From Chloroflexota bacterium (lineage in GTDB: Bacteria; Chloroflexota; UBA6077): a stretch of DNA of 19,251 bases. Below are positions 1 through 8,153 of the stretch, one piece after another; the stretch's first letter is position 1, and every line of letters begins with the position of its first letter. The stretch covers positions 1 to 19,251 of the forward strand of contig JAJZRD010000043.1 of assembly GCA_021845945.1 (NCBI GenBank). Direction: 5' to 3'. The translations under genes and the position numbers were made by a program. The notes under the pieces were generated by a model. It saw only the letters and a list, made by a program, of their open reading frames with translations, searched no databases and was not told where the DNA came from.

Positions 1-1
1 G

Positions 2-1276
2 GAACCGGCTCGGCCGAAGGGGGAGGAGAAGGCGCTTCGTCCCCTGAAGGTGCCGCGAATGCGGGCGCTGCTGAGCCGCCTGGACTCCCCCCACCGGAAG
101 TACCCCTCCATATCGGTCGCCGGCACCAAGGGAAAGGGCTCCACGGCCGCCTTCATCGCCGAGGGCTTGAGGGCAGCGGGGTACCGGGTGGGCCGCTACA
201 CCCAGCCCCACCTGATCGATTGGTGTGAGCGCAGCTGGGTGGACGGGAGGCAGATCGGCCGGAAAGAGGTAGCCGCGCTGGCGGAGCGGATCAGACCCGA
301 CGTGGACGCCCTGCACGCGGGAACGAGGGATCTGGGAGGACTCACCACCTACGAGGTGGGCACCGCCCTCACCCTGTGCTACTTTGCCGAGCAACAGGTG
401 GACGTCGCCGTGCTGGAGATCGGGGTCGGGGGCCGTCTGGATGCCCTCAACGCGGTGGACCCGATCCTCTCGGTGGTTACCTCCATCAGCCTGGATCACA
501 CCGACGTGCTGGGGGGCACCCTGGGGGAGATCGCCGCGGAGAAAGCGGGGATCTTCCGCTGGGATGGCATGGCGGTGTCCTCGCCCCAGCAGCCCGAGGC
601 GATGGAGGTGCTGCGGCGAGTAGCCATCGAGACGGGAGCGCGACTTTACGAGATCGGGCGCGACTGGCGATGGACGAAGGGGTCCGGGCCGGGCGCTATC
701 GACGTTCGCGGACCCTTCGGAAGCCTGGAAGGGCTGTGGGTGGCCCTGCTGGGGGATCACCAGAAAGACAACGCAACTACCGCCGTGGCCGCGCTGCAGC
801 TGCTGGGTGAGCAGGGTTTCCGCGTCGATGCGGAGGCCATCCGCCGGGGCCTGGCCGAGGTGGAATGGCCCGGCCGGATCCAGTTGATCCGTGGAGATCC
901 GGCAGTGGTGGTGGACGCGGCCCACAACGGAGACTCCGTCCGCCGGTTGATGGAGACCCTCCGCCAGGAGTTCCGGTACGAGCGGCTGATCCTGGTTTTC
1001 GGGGCCAGCGGTGACAAGGACATCGCCGGGATGGCCGCGATCCTGGGTCCGGCGGCCGAGCGAGCGATCCTGACCGGTTCGGGGCATCGCAGGGCCGCCG
1101 ACCTGGAGTTGCTGTCCCAGGAGATGGGGCGTTACACTGAGGTGGAGGCGATCGCCGACCCCGCGGCCGCCTTCCAGCGAGCGCTGGAATTGGCGTCGCG
1201 GGAAGACCTGGTGCTGGTGGCCGGCTCCGTGTTCCTGGCCGGCAAGGCGATCGAGCTGTTGGGAACGAAGAGATGA
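2..1276 (+). CDS. folC: Bifunctional folylpolyglutamate / dihydrofolate synthase, 5' end missing
   Basis: Mur-ligase-type ATP-dependent enzyme that adds glutamate to dihydropteroate or folates in the cytoplasm. The P-loop GTKGKGST lies 25 residues after the GTG at 50. It is followed by the family's GRYTQPHL stretch, by VLEIGVGGRLDALNAVDP, and by the C-terminal domain with VVDAAHNGDS and LILVFGASGDKDI. The reading frame is open back to base 2 with no stop. The residues encoded before the GTG (PLKVPRMRALLSRL) match the helix that normally precedes the P-loop, so the true start is probably upstream of the window and the GTG at 50 is internal. The stop overlaps the larC start as ATGA (1273-1276), which suggests translational coupling. 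Family assignment is firm; the exact substrate (dihydropteroate, folate or both) is not shown. Confidence 0.93.
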   Translation, partial: EPARPKGEEKALRPLKVPRMRALLSRLDSPHRKYPSISVAGTKGKGSTAAFIAEGLRAAGYRVGRYTQPHLIDWCERSWVDGRQIGRKEVAALAERIRPDVDALHAGTRDLGGLTTYEVGTALTLCYFAEQQVDVAVLEIGVGGRLDALNAVDPILSVVTSISLDHTDVLGGTLGEIAAEKAGIFRWDGMAVSSPQQPEAMEVLRRVAIETGARLYEIGRDWRWTKGSGPGAIDVRGPFGSLEGLWVALLGDHQKDNATTAVAALQLLGEQGFRVDAEAIRRGLAEVEWPGRIQLIRGDPAVVVDAAHNGDSVRRLMETLRQEFRYERLILVFGASGDKDIAGMAAILGPAAERAILTGSGHRRAADLELLSQEMGRYTEVEAIADPAAAFQRALELASREDLVLVAGSVFLAGKAIELLGTKR

Positions 1277-2433
1277 TCGTCTATTTTGATTGTTACAGCG
1301 GCATCAGCGGAGACATGACCCTCGGGGCTCTGGTGGATGCCGGGGTGGATCCCGAAGCCCTGCGAGCCGAGGTGGCGAAGCTGGGGCTCGCCGGTTACGA
1401 GCTGCGCTTCGATCGGGTGGAGCGGCAGGGGATCAGCGGGACCCACGCCGTGGTGGCGCTGGATTCTTCGATCCCCCAACCCCACCGCCACCTGTCGGAC
1501 CTGGTGGCCATCCTGGACCGCTCCTCCCTGTCCCCCTCGGTGCGGGACAGGGCCAAGGCCATCTTCAGCACCCTGGCCGAGGCTGAGGCCAAGGTCCACG
1601 GGGTCCCGATGGATCACGTCCACTTCCACGAGGTGGGGGCCGTGGATGCCCTGGTGGACGTCGTGGGGGCCGTCGCCGGGCTGGAGCTGCTGGGCGTCCA
1701 GGAGGTCTTCGCCTCGCCACTGCCCACGGGCAAAGGCACGGTCAAGACGGCCCACGGTCTCCTGCCGGTTCCCGCCCCCGCCACCATGGAGATCCTGGCT
1801 GGGGTTGGGGCCCCCTTGAGGCCGCTGGACGTGGAGGCGGAGTTGGTGACGCCCACGGGCGCAGCTATCCTGGCGACACTGGCCACCTTCCGCCAACCCG
1901 ACATGCGGCTCCGCGCCGTCGGCTATGGCTTCGGCACCAAGCAGCTACCCTGGGCCAACGCCCTGCGGCTGTGGGTGGGGGAGCCGGCGGAATCCCGGGA
2001 GCCGGGGGAGACCTCCCTCATCGAGGCAAACCTGGACGACATGACCGCCGAGGCCCTCGGGTTTGCCATGGAGAGACTGTTTGCGGCGGGTGCCCTGGAC
2101 GTTTTCTTCACGCCGATCCAGATGAAGAAGAACCGCCCTGCCGTGATGCTCAGCGTGATATCGCCCCTGGATCGAGAGCGAGAGATGGCCTCCATGGTGC
2201 TCAGGGAGACCACCACCCTGGGGGTTCGCATCAGCCGCACCGGCAGAGTCACAGCCGAGCGCCGGGTCGAGACGGTGGATACCCCGCTGGGACCCATTCG
2301 GGTCAAGGTGAAATCCTTCGAGGGTAAGGTCAGCTGCTCCCCGGAGTACGAGGACTGCGCCAGGATAGCGCGCGAGAGAGGTCTGAGCTTCCTGGAGGTG
2401 ATGCGGGTCGCCGTCGAGAGCTGCACCCTTTGA
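1273..2433 (+). CDS. larC: LarC, nickel-pincer cofactor nickel chelatase (DUF111)
   Basis: LarC inserts nickel into pyridinium-3,5-bisthiocarboxylic acid mononucleotide, the last step of the pincer cofactor used by LarA-type lactate racemases and related epimerases. The opening MIVYFDCYSGISGDMTLGAL and the later stretches HVHFHEVGAVDALVDVVG, TPTGAAIL and EANLDDMTAEALGFAMERLF are hallmarks of the family. At 386 residues it is full length. In Lactobacillus the protein is split into larC1 and larC2 and joined by frameshifting; here it is one continuous ORF. It overlaps folC by ATGA. No larB, larE or larA is visible in the window. Its stop codon TGA (2431-2433) lies inside the TTGACA of the first repeat promoter, so the gene end and the promoter for the downstream operon physically overlap. 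Confidence 0.93.
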   Translation: MIVYFDCYSGISGDMTLGALVDAGVDPEALRAEVAKLGLAGYELRFDRVERQGISGTHAVVALDSSIPQPHRHLSDLVAILDRSSLSPSVRDRAKAIFSTLAEAEAKVHGVPMDHVHFHEVGAVDALVDVVGAVAGLELLGVQEVFASPLPTGKGTVKTAHGLLPVPAPATMEILAGVGAPLRPLDVEAELVTPTGAAILATLATFRQPDMRLRAVGYGFGTKQLPWANALRLWVGEPAESREPGETSLIEANLDDMTAEALGFAMERLFAAGALDVFFTPIQMKKNRPAVMLSVISPLDREREMASMVLRETTTLGVRISRTGRVTAERRVETVDTPLGPIRVKVKSFEGKVSCSPEYEDCARIARERGLSFLEVMRVAVESCTL

Positions 2434-2458
2434 CATCCCTCCACGTCTGGAGTATAAC
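2430..2458 (+). promoter_or_regulatory. Sigma-70 type promoter, repeat copy 1
   Basis: TTGACA (2430-2435) is a perfect -35 box. A 17-bp spacer separates it from TATAAC (2453-2458), a 5/6 match to the -10 box. The spacer carries the inverted repeat CTCCA-CGTC-TGGAG (2439-2452), a possible operator. A start near 2465 is inferred, with the transcript running toward the formate dehydrogenase genes. The -35 box overlaps the larC stop codon. Confidence 0.7.
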
Positions 2459-2482
2459 TTACTTCCAGTAGAAGTTGTGGAG

Positions 2483-2491
2483 TGTGGATAA
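2483..2491 (-). promoter_or_regulatory. Perfect DnaA box, repeat copy 1
   Basis: The 9-mer TGTGGATAA reads TTATCCACA on the minus strand, an exact match to the consensus DnaA box. It lies about 18 bp after the predicted transcription start of the first promoter. Binding is inferred from sequence only. Confidence 0.4.
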
Positions 2492-2535
2492 TGGGGTTTC
2501 CCATCGGCACTTCCACCGGCATCCCTCCCCCCCCT

Positions 2536-2564
2536 TTGACATCCCTCCACGTCTGGAGTATAAC
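2536..2564 (+). promoter_or_regulatory. Sigma-70 type promoter, repeat copy 2
   Basis: This is the identical promoter 106 bp downstream: TTGACA at 2536-2541, a 17-bp spacer, and TATAAC at 2559-2564. It is the nearest strong promoter to the NuoE-like gene at 2788 and implies a leader of about 215 nt. Confidence 0.7.
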
Positions 2565-2588
2565 TTACTTCCAGTAGAAGTTGTGGAG

Positions 2589-2597
2589 TGTGGATAA
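2589..2597 (-). promoter_or_regulatory. Perfect DnaA box, repeat copy 2
   Basis: This is the same TTATCCACA 9-mer (minus strand) in the second 106-bp unit. Two boxes in the same orientation are spaced exactly 106 bp apart. Confidence 0.4.
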
Positions 2598-2787
2598 TGG
2601 GGTTTCCCATCGGCACTTCCACCGGCATCCCTCCCCCCCCTTTGCCCTCCTGTACCCTGATCCACCTTATCGCTCCTCACTGTCGACTGCGGAGTGATTG
2701 AGCCGACAGCTTTTGCACCGCCGAGCGAAGTGACGTTGCTTCACCAGTGAAAGTCGTGGCCGTGATGGCCAGCGGCGCGCAGGGACG

Positions 2788-3336
2788 ATGGACGTGCCCG
2801 GCTTTCAGAGAAAATGGGTGATGGGTGTGCAAGCAGCGGCCGATCCGATTGACGATCTGCTCGCGCGATACAGTGGCCAACCGGGGGCTTTGATACCGCT
2901 CCTGCAGCAGGTGCAAGGGCGGTACGGCTATCTCAAGGCCTGTCACATCGAAGAGATCGCGCGTTTCCTCAAGCTGTCCCCCAGCGAGGTATTCGGGATC
3001 CTCACCTTCTACGCCCAGTTTCGACTCACTCCGCCGGGCCGAACCCACGTTCGAGTCTGCCAGGGGACCGCCTGCCACGTCCGTGGCGGCAAGAGGATCC
3101 TGCAGGAGCTGGAGACCGTCCTGAACGTTCGGGCCGGCAGCACCTCGGAGGATTTCGAGTACTCCCTGGAGAAGATCGCCTGCTTCGGGGCCTGCAGCCT
3201 GGCACCCGTGGTGGTGGCAGGAGGCAGCGTGTACGGCCGGATGACCCCACAGAAGGTGAAGAAGCTGTTCGGCCGTGCCGAGAGCCGCGCCTCGACGGTT
3301 GAGAGGCTCGAGGCCGGGGAGCTGGGGGGTGATTGA
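2788..3336 (+). CDS. NuoE-like [2Fe-2S] subunit of NAD-linked formate dehydrogenase
   Basis: This is the small thioredoxin-like ferredoxin subunit of NAD-dependent dehydrogenase modules (NuoE, HoxE, HydC and HylC types). It passes electrons between the flavin subunit and the rest of the complex. An N-terminal helical bundle (about residues 20-80, with GALIPLLQQVQGRYGYL) precedes the [2Fe-2S] site C91-x4-C96 ... C132-x3-C136. Its 182 residues are normal for the family. The start ATG at 2788 has a weak AGGG upstream; ATG 2821 is an alternative. The stop TGA overlaps the next ATG (3334-3338), so the genes are coupled. The neighbouring genes show it belongs to a formate dehydrogenase and not to respiratory complex I, whose other subunits are absent. 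Confidence 0.9.
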   Translation: MDVPGFQRKWVMGVQAAADPIDDLLARYSGQPGALIPLLQQVQGRYGYLKACHIEEIARFLKLSPSEVFGILTFYAQFRLTPPGRTHVRVCQGTACHVRGGKRILQELETVLNVRAGSTSEDFEYSLEKIACFGACSLAPVVVAGGSVYGRMTPQKVKKLFGRAESRASTVERLEAGELGGD

Positions 3337-5321
3337 TGGACGAGACCGAGAAGGCGGACGCCCCCATCGGCCGTAGCCAAAGCCCGGTAGTGGCCGGCGG
3401 CTCTGCCGGCCAGACTGAGGGCGGACAGAGCTACCCTCCCCCGCTCGGTGAAGACCCGGCTACCGTATCCCCTTTCGCTGATCTGCAGGCCGAGGCTCGG
3501 CTCCAGTGGGAGCAGTTGAAGCGGGGCCCGAGGCCACGCATCATCCTGGGCATGGGCACCTGCGGCATAGCCGCGGGCGCCAATCAGATCCAGGAGGTGG
3601 TGAAGGAGAGCCTGGCTCAGCAGGGCGTCGAGGCCGGCATCGAGGCCGTGGGCTGCATAGGTGTGTGCTACGCGGAGCCGCTGATGGACGTGGTGATGCC
3701 GGGCGAGCCTCGCGTCTGCTACGGCTTCGTCACGGCGAGGGCCGCGGAATGGGTCGTCGTGAGCCACCTGGTGGGGGGTAGGCCGGTCGCGGAGCTGGCG
3801 ATGGCTGTGATCGACGGGGAGTCGGTGGAAGGCATCCCCCGCTTCGAGGATCTGCCGGTAATGAGGGGCCAGAAGAGGGTTGCCCTGAGACACTGCGGCC
3901 TCATCGACCCCACCAGTATCCATCAGTACGTTGCCAACGACGGATACTCCGCGCTGCATCGCGCCTTGATTGAGATGACGCCGGAGCAGGTGATCGACGA
4001 GATCAAGCAGTCGGGCCTGCGAGGGCGGGGCGGGGCGGGTTTTCCTACGGGCGTCAAGTGGGAGTTCTGCCGGAACGCCTCCGGTTCCCCCAAGTACATG
4101 ATCTGCAACGGCGACGAGGGAGACCCCGGCGCCTTCATGGATCGGAGCGTCCTGGAGGGGGATCCTCACACCGTGTTGGAGGGGATGACCATCGCGGCCT
4201 ACGCCATCGGCGCCGGTGAGGGCTACCTCTACGTCCGGGCGGAGTATCCGCTCGCCATCCAGCGGCTGCGAACGGCCATCGCCGAGGCCGAACGGTACGG
4301 CTTGCTGGGCGATCGCATCATGGGTTCGGACTTTTCCTTTCACGTGAAGATCAAGGAAGGAGCCGGCGCCTTCGTCTGTGGCGAGGAGACCGCCCTCATC
4401 GCCTCCATCGAGGGCAAACGGGGGATGCCCCGCCAGCGTCCGCCTTTCCCCGCCCAGTCGGGCCTGTGGGGCAAGCCCACCACCATCAACAACGTCGAGA
4501 CCCTCGCCACCGTGCCGGCGGTCCTGCTGCGGGGCCCCGATTGGTACGCCGGCATGGGGACGGGGAAGAGCAAGGGGACCAAGACCTTCGCCCTGGCCGG
4601 CAAGGTGAAGCAACCGGGCTTGATCGAGGTGCCCCTCGGCATAACCCTCTGGGAGGTGGTGTTCGACATCGGGGGAGGCATTGCCGACGACAAGGAGTTC
4701 AAGGCGGCGCAAACCGGTGGCCCCTCGGGCGGTTGCATACCTGCCACCGCTTTGGATCTGCCCATGGACTTCGAGAACCTGACTCGGGTCGGGAGCATCA
4801 TGGGGAGCGGCGGGCTGGTGGTGATGGACGAGAACACCTGTATGGTGGACGTGGCCCGCTTCTTCCTCTCCTTTACCCAGAACGAGTCCTGCGGCAAGTG
4901 CACCCCCTGCCGGCTGGGCACCAAGCAGATGCTGGACACCCTGGTCAGGATCACCGAGGGGAAGGGAGAGCCGGAGGATCTGGATCGACTGTTGCAGCTG
5001 GGTGACGCCGTCAGGGCAGGGTCCCTCTGTGCCCTGGGCGGGACGGCTCCCAATCCCGTGGTTAGCACCCTCCGCTACTTCCGGCACGAGTACGAGGCCC
5101 ACGTGGTCGATAAGAGGTGCCCGGCCGGCGTTTGCACCGCCCTTCTCCACTTCGAGATCGATCCGCAGAAGTGCACCGGGTGCATGCTGTGCGCCAGGAA
5201 CTGCGCGGCAGAGGCCATCAGCGGGACCAAGCGGGAGCCGCACTCCATCGACCAGCAGAAGTGCATCAAGTGTGGCTCCTGTTACGAAGTGTGCAAGTTC
5301 GCCGCCGTCTTGAAGTCGTGA
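3336..5321 (+). CDS. NuoF-like FMN/NAD-binding subunit with extra ferredoxin domains (HydB/HylB type)
   Basis: Diaphorase subunit that exchanges electrons between NAD(H), FMN and Fe-S clusters. It has a Pro/Gly-rich N-terminus (1-60) and a thioredoxin-like ferredoxin domain (about 65-150; C76, C107, C111, C128). The FMN/NAD core holds GRGGAGFPTG (230-239), NGDEGDPGAFMD (258-269) and GAGAFVCGEETALIASIEGKRG. An SLBB segment follows, then the N3-type [4Fe-4S] site (C519, C522, C525, C565). The C-terminus has two ferredoxin sites (C613, C616, C619, C623 and C643, C646, C649, C653). This order is typical of HydB-like subunits of hydrogenases and formate dehydrogenases, including electron-bifurcating ones. 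ATG 3336 is preferred over TTG 3333 because it overlaps the upstream stop and follows a G-rich site. Confidence 0.92.
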   Translation: MDETEKADAPIGRSQSPVVAGGSAGQTEGGQSYPPPLGEDPATVSPFADLQAEARLQWEQLKRGPRPRIILGMGTCGIAAGANQIQEVVKESLAQQGVEAGIEAVGCIGVCYAEPLMDVVMPGEPRVCYGFVTARAAEWVVVSHLVGGRPVAELAMAVIDGESVEGIPRFEDLPVMRGQKRVALRHCGLIDPTSIHQYVANDGYSALHRALIEMTPEQVIDEIKQSGLRGRGGAGFPTGVKWEFCRNASGSPKYMICNGDEGDPGAFMDRSVLEGDPHTVLEGMTIAAYAIGAGEGYLYVRAEYPLAIQRLRTAIAEAERYGLLGDRIMGSDFSFHVKIKEGAGAFVCGEETALIASIEGKRGMPRQRPPFPAQSGLWGKPTTINNVETLATVPAVLLRGPDWYAGMGTGKSKGTKTFALAGKVKQPGLIEVPLGITLWEVVFDIGGGIADDKEFKAAQTGGPSGGCIPATALDLPMDFENLTRVGSIMGSGGLVVMDENTCMVDVARFFLSFTQNESCGKCTPCRLGTKQMLDTLVRITEGKGEPEDLDRLLQLGDAVRAGSLCALGGTAPNPVVSTLRYFRHEYEAHVVDKRCPAGVCTALLHFEIDPQKCTGCMLCARNCAAEAISGTKREPHSIDQQKCIKCGSCYEVCKFAAVLKS

Positions 5322-5333
5322 GGAGGACCGGCC

Positions 5334-8066
5334 TTGTCTACCATCAGCTTGAGCGTAGATGGCCAACCGATTGAGGCTCGGCCGGGCATGACGGTGCTGG
5401 AGGCCGCTCTGGGGGCGGGCATTTACGTTCCCAACCTGTGCGCCGACCCCGACTTGCGGCCCTACGGTGCCTGCCGGCTGTGCATCGTGGAGATCGAAGG
5501 GGTGCGAGGCTTGCCGGCCTCCTGCACCATCCCCGTGGCCGATGGGATGAAGGTGCGGACCGAGACGCCCCTGGTGGAGATGACCCGCCGCACGGTGGTG
5601 GAGCTCTTGCTGGCCGACCACCCGGACGATTGCCTCACCTGCCCGAAAAACAACCGCTGTGCCCTGCAAACGGCGGCTGCATACGTGGGGGTGCGGGAGA
5701 AGAGGTTCCCCAGGACCACCAGGGTCCTGCCGGTTGACGGCTCCAACCCCTTCTTCACCTACGACATGAACAAATGCGTCCTGTGCGGCAAGTGCGTGCG
5801 GGTGTGCGACGAGCTGCAGGGGCTGGGGGCCATCAGTTTCGTGAACAGGGGCTACTCCACCAGGATCGGCACCTTCATGGGCCGGCCGATGATCGACTCA
5901 CAGTGCGAAAGCTGCGGCCAATGCGAGGCCAAGTGCCCGGTGGGGGCCATCACGGTGAAGGGCCACCAACAGCTCACCCGCAGGGTGGAAACCGTCTGCC
6001 CGTACTGCGGCGTGGGGTGCGGCCTGCAGCTCCAGCTGCGCGGCTCCAGGGTGATTGGGGCCGAGGGGGACCGGGAGAGCCCGGTGAGCCACGGCTCCCT
6101 CTGCGTGAAGGGTCGCTTCGGTATGGATTTCATCCACCACCCCGACCGCCTCGCCAGGCCGCTGGTCAGGAAAGAGGGTCAGTTGGTGGAGACCGGCTGG
6201 GAGGAGGCGCTGGAGATCGTCTCCTCGAGGCTGGCGGAGTATGCCCGGCCGGCGAACGACGGAGCTGCACCTTTCGCTGCCCTGGCCTCCGCTAAGTGCA
6301 CCAACGAGGAGAACTACCTGCTGCAGAAGTTCACGAGGGGGGTGATGGGCACCAACTCCATAGACCATTGTGCCCGGGTTTGACACAGCCCCACGGTGGC
6401 CGGTCTGGCCACCAGCTTCGGCAGCGGCGCCATGACCAACAGCATCGGCGAGATCCAGGACGCAGCTTGCCTTCTGGTCATCGGCAGCAACATCACAGAA
6501 GCCCACCCGGTCATCGGCCTTCAGGTTCGGAAGGCCGTCAGGCAGAAGGGTGCCAGGCTGATCGTCGCCAATCCCAAGGAGATAGAGCTGTGCCGGATCG
6601 CCGATCTCTGGCTTCGGCTGCGACCCGGCACCGACCTGGCGCTCCTGAACGGGCTCGCCCACGTGATCCTGCGGGAGGGGCTGCAGGATGCTGCCTTCAT
6701 CGAGGAGCGGACAGAGGGGTTCGAGGAGTGGGGGGAGTCCATCGGGAGGTACACCCCGGAGTTGGTTAGCGGGATCACCGGGGTGCCGCCCGAGCAGATC
6801 GAGATGGCGGCCAGGGTGTACGCCACCGCCGGCGGACGCGCCGGTGGCGCTTCGAGCATCCTATACACCATGGGCATCACCCAGCATACGACGGGGACCG
6901 ACAACGTCAAGGCCGTCGCCAACCTGGCGATGCTGACCGGGAACGTGGGGAAACCTTCATCAGGGGTCAACCCCCTGCGGGGCCAGAGCAACGTCCAGGG
7001 GGCCTGCGACATGGGCGCCCTGCCCGACGTATACACCGGCTACCAGAGGGTGGCTCAGGAGAGCGCGAGGGACAAGTTCGAGACGGCCTGGGGTTGCCGG
7101 TTGCCCTCGGAGCCGGGCAAGACCATGCCGGAGATGGTGGCGGCCATCGAGGCGGGACAGATCAAGGCGATGTACATCGTGGGGGAGAACCCGCTCCTCT
7201 CGGATCCCGACATCAACCACCTGAAGCACGCCCTGGAGTCGCTGGAGCTGCTGGTGGTCCAGGACATCTTCCTGACGGAGACGGCCAGACTGGCCGATGT
7301 GGTCCTTCCCGGCAGCTCCTTCGCCGAGAAGGACGGCACCTTCACCAACACCGAGCGGCGGGTGCAGCGGGTGCGGAGGGCCGTAGCTCCGATCGGGGAG
7401 TCGCGGCCCGACTGGCAGCTCGTCCAGGAGGTGGCTCGCCGGACAGCGCAGAAGATCGGTGGGGCAACCGGGCAGCTGGCCGACGGCTTCCGGCAGCCTG
7501 GACCCGCGGAGATCATGGCGGAGGTTGCCGGCCTCACCCCCGCCTATGCCGGCATCAGCTTCGAACGATTGGAGAAGGGTGGGCTCCAGTGGCCGGTGCC
7601 GGCAGCCGATCACCCCGGGACGCCAATCCTTCACGTCGGGAAGTTCGTTCGGGGCAGGGGGCTGTTCTCGCCGGTGGAGTACCTGAGGGCGGCCGAATTG
7701 CCGGACGAAGAGTATCCGCTGTTGCTCACTACCGGCCGGAGGCTGTACCATTACCACACCGGCACCATGACCCGTAGGGTGAAGGGGTTGAACGCCCTCG
7801 TGGATCGGGAGTACGTCCAGATCCACCCAACCGACGCCGCTAGACTGGGTGTGGCCGACGGCGAGCCGGTGAGGGTGTCCTCCCGCCGAGGCCGGACCGA
7901 GGGCACGGCGGAGGTGACCACTGTGGTGCCGGAGGGCGTGATCTTCATGGACTTCCACTTCGGCGAGTCCCCGGCCAACGCCCTGACCACTTCGGCCCAC
8001 GACCCCGTGGCCAAGATCGCCGAGCTGAAGGTGTGCGCCGTCAAGGTGGAGAGAGCGAGCGGTTAA
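5334..8066 (+). CDS. fdhA: Selenocysteine-containing formate dehydrogenase catalytic subunit, read through TGA 6381-6383
   Basis: Oxidises formate to CO2, or runs in reverse, at a Mo/W bis-MGD centre. The gene starts at TTG 5334, with AGGAGG 7 nt upstream. The TGA at 6381-6383 is residue Sec350 in [13 protein letters not shown], where formate dehydrogenases carry Sec or Cys. Reading through gives 910 residues. Domains: NuoG-like [2Fe-2S] (C36, C47, C50, C64), His-Cys3 cluster (H96, C100, C103, C109), two ferredoxin clusters (C148, C151, C154, C158; C191, C194, C197, C201), the catalytic-domain [4Fe-4S] (C222, C225, C229, C257), the molybdopterin core, and the C-terminal MGD-binding domain (about 792-905). 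Without recoding, the product would stop before half the active site, and the second half has no credible start. The preceding NuoE/NuoF-like genes indicate NAD coupling. A gene caller unaware of Sec would split it into two pseudogenes. Confidence 0.95.
6381..6413 (+). promoter_or_regulatory. Selenocysteine TGA codon plus bacterial SECIS hairpin
   Basis: After the TGA (6381-6383) there are 11 nt. Then comes a perfect 7-bp stem GGTGGCC (6395-6401) / GGCCACC (6407-6413) closed by the loop GGTCT (6402-6406). Distance, stem and GGU-containing apical loop match the layout known for E. coli fdhF, where SelB binds the loop. The hairpin lies in coding sequence and encodes part of PTVAGLAT. Confidence 0.93.
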
Positions 8067-8100
8067 GGCAGGCTCTCCGTTGTCGTCGGTTCTGGATTCG

Positions 8101-8132
8101 GCGGGGGCTGGTCGTCCGTGACCGGCCCCCGC
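8101..8132 (+). terminator. Strong hairpin after the formate dehydrogenase operon
   Basis: The left arm 8101-8113 pairs with 8120-8132 as a 13-bp stem containing one G-U pair (GCGGGGGC on one side, GCCCCCGC on the other), with a 6-nt loop. It lies 35 nt after the fdhA stop. No T-run follows, so an intrinsic terminator is likely but not certain. It covers the GTG at 8118, which argues against that codon as a start for the next gene. Confidence 0.6.
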
Positions 8133-8153
8133 TCCAATGACGGAGCTTCTCCG

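Larger units (their letters stand above)
2429..2640. repeat. Two perfect tandem copies of a 106-bp unit
   Basis: Copy 1 is 2429-2534 and copy 2 is 2535-2640; every base is identical, including the run of eight C at the end. A stub of a third copy (TTTG, 2641-2644) follows and then diverges. Each unit contains, in order, TTGACA, a small inverted repeat CTCCA-CGTC-TGGAG, TATAAC, a hairpin ACTTC-CAGTA-GAAGT, the 9-mer TGTGGATAA, and a hairpin ATGGG-GTTT-CCCAT. The gap 2434-2787 between larC and the formate dehydrogenase operon holds this repeat. The remaining 2645-2787 shows only short inverted repeats, such as TTCAC-CA-GTGAA at 2740-2751. Perfect identity implies recent duplication, or an assembly artefact. 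Confidence 0.95.

Noticed and set aside
2483..2597. Replication origin
   Set aside because: There are only two DnaA boxes, both in a duplicated unit, with no AT-rich unwinding region and no dnaA or dnaN nearby.
2429..2644. CRISPR array
   Set aside because: The two units are adjacent with no spacers and are 106 bp long.
2459..2680. Short minus-strand ORFs translated through the tandem repeat
   Set aside because: They repeat the same peptide because of the DNA repeat, and there is no ribosome site or known motif.
2731..2751. CRP/FNR-type operator (GTGA...TCAC and TTCAC-CA-GTGAA) before the formate dehydrogenase operon
   Set aside because: Spacing does not fit the CRP or FNR consensus; kept only as a short inverted repeat.
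3009..5669. 886-residue open frame on the minus strand opposite the formate dehydrogenase genes
   Set aside because: It is the antisense shadow of strongly supported genes; its translation is low-complexity His/Gly/Arg-rich with no family motif.
6381..6395. Frameshift or nonsense mutation making fdhA a pseudogene
   Set aside because: The TGA is at the exact Sec position, the frame is unchanged on both sides, and a SECIS hairpin follows at the right distance.
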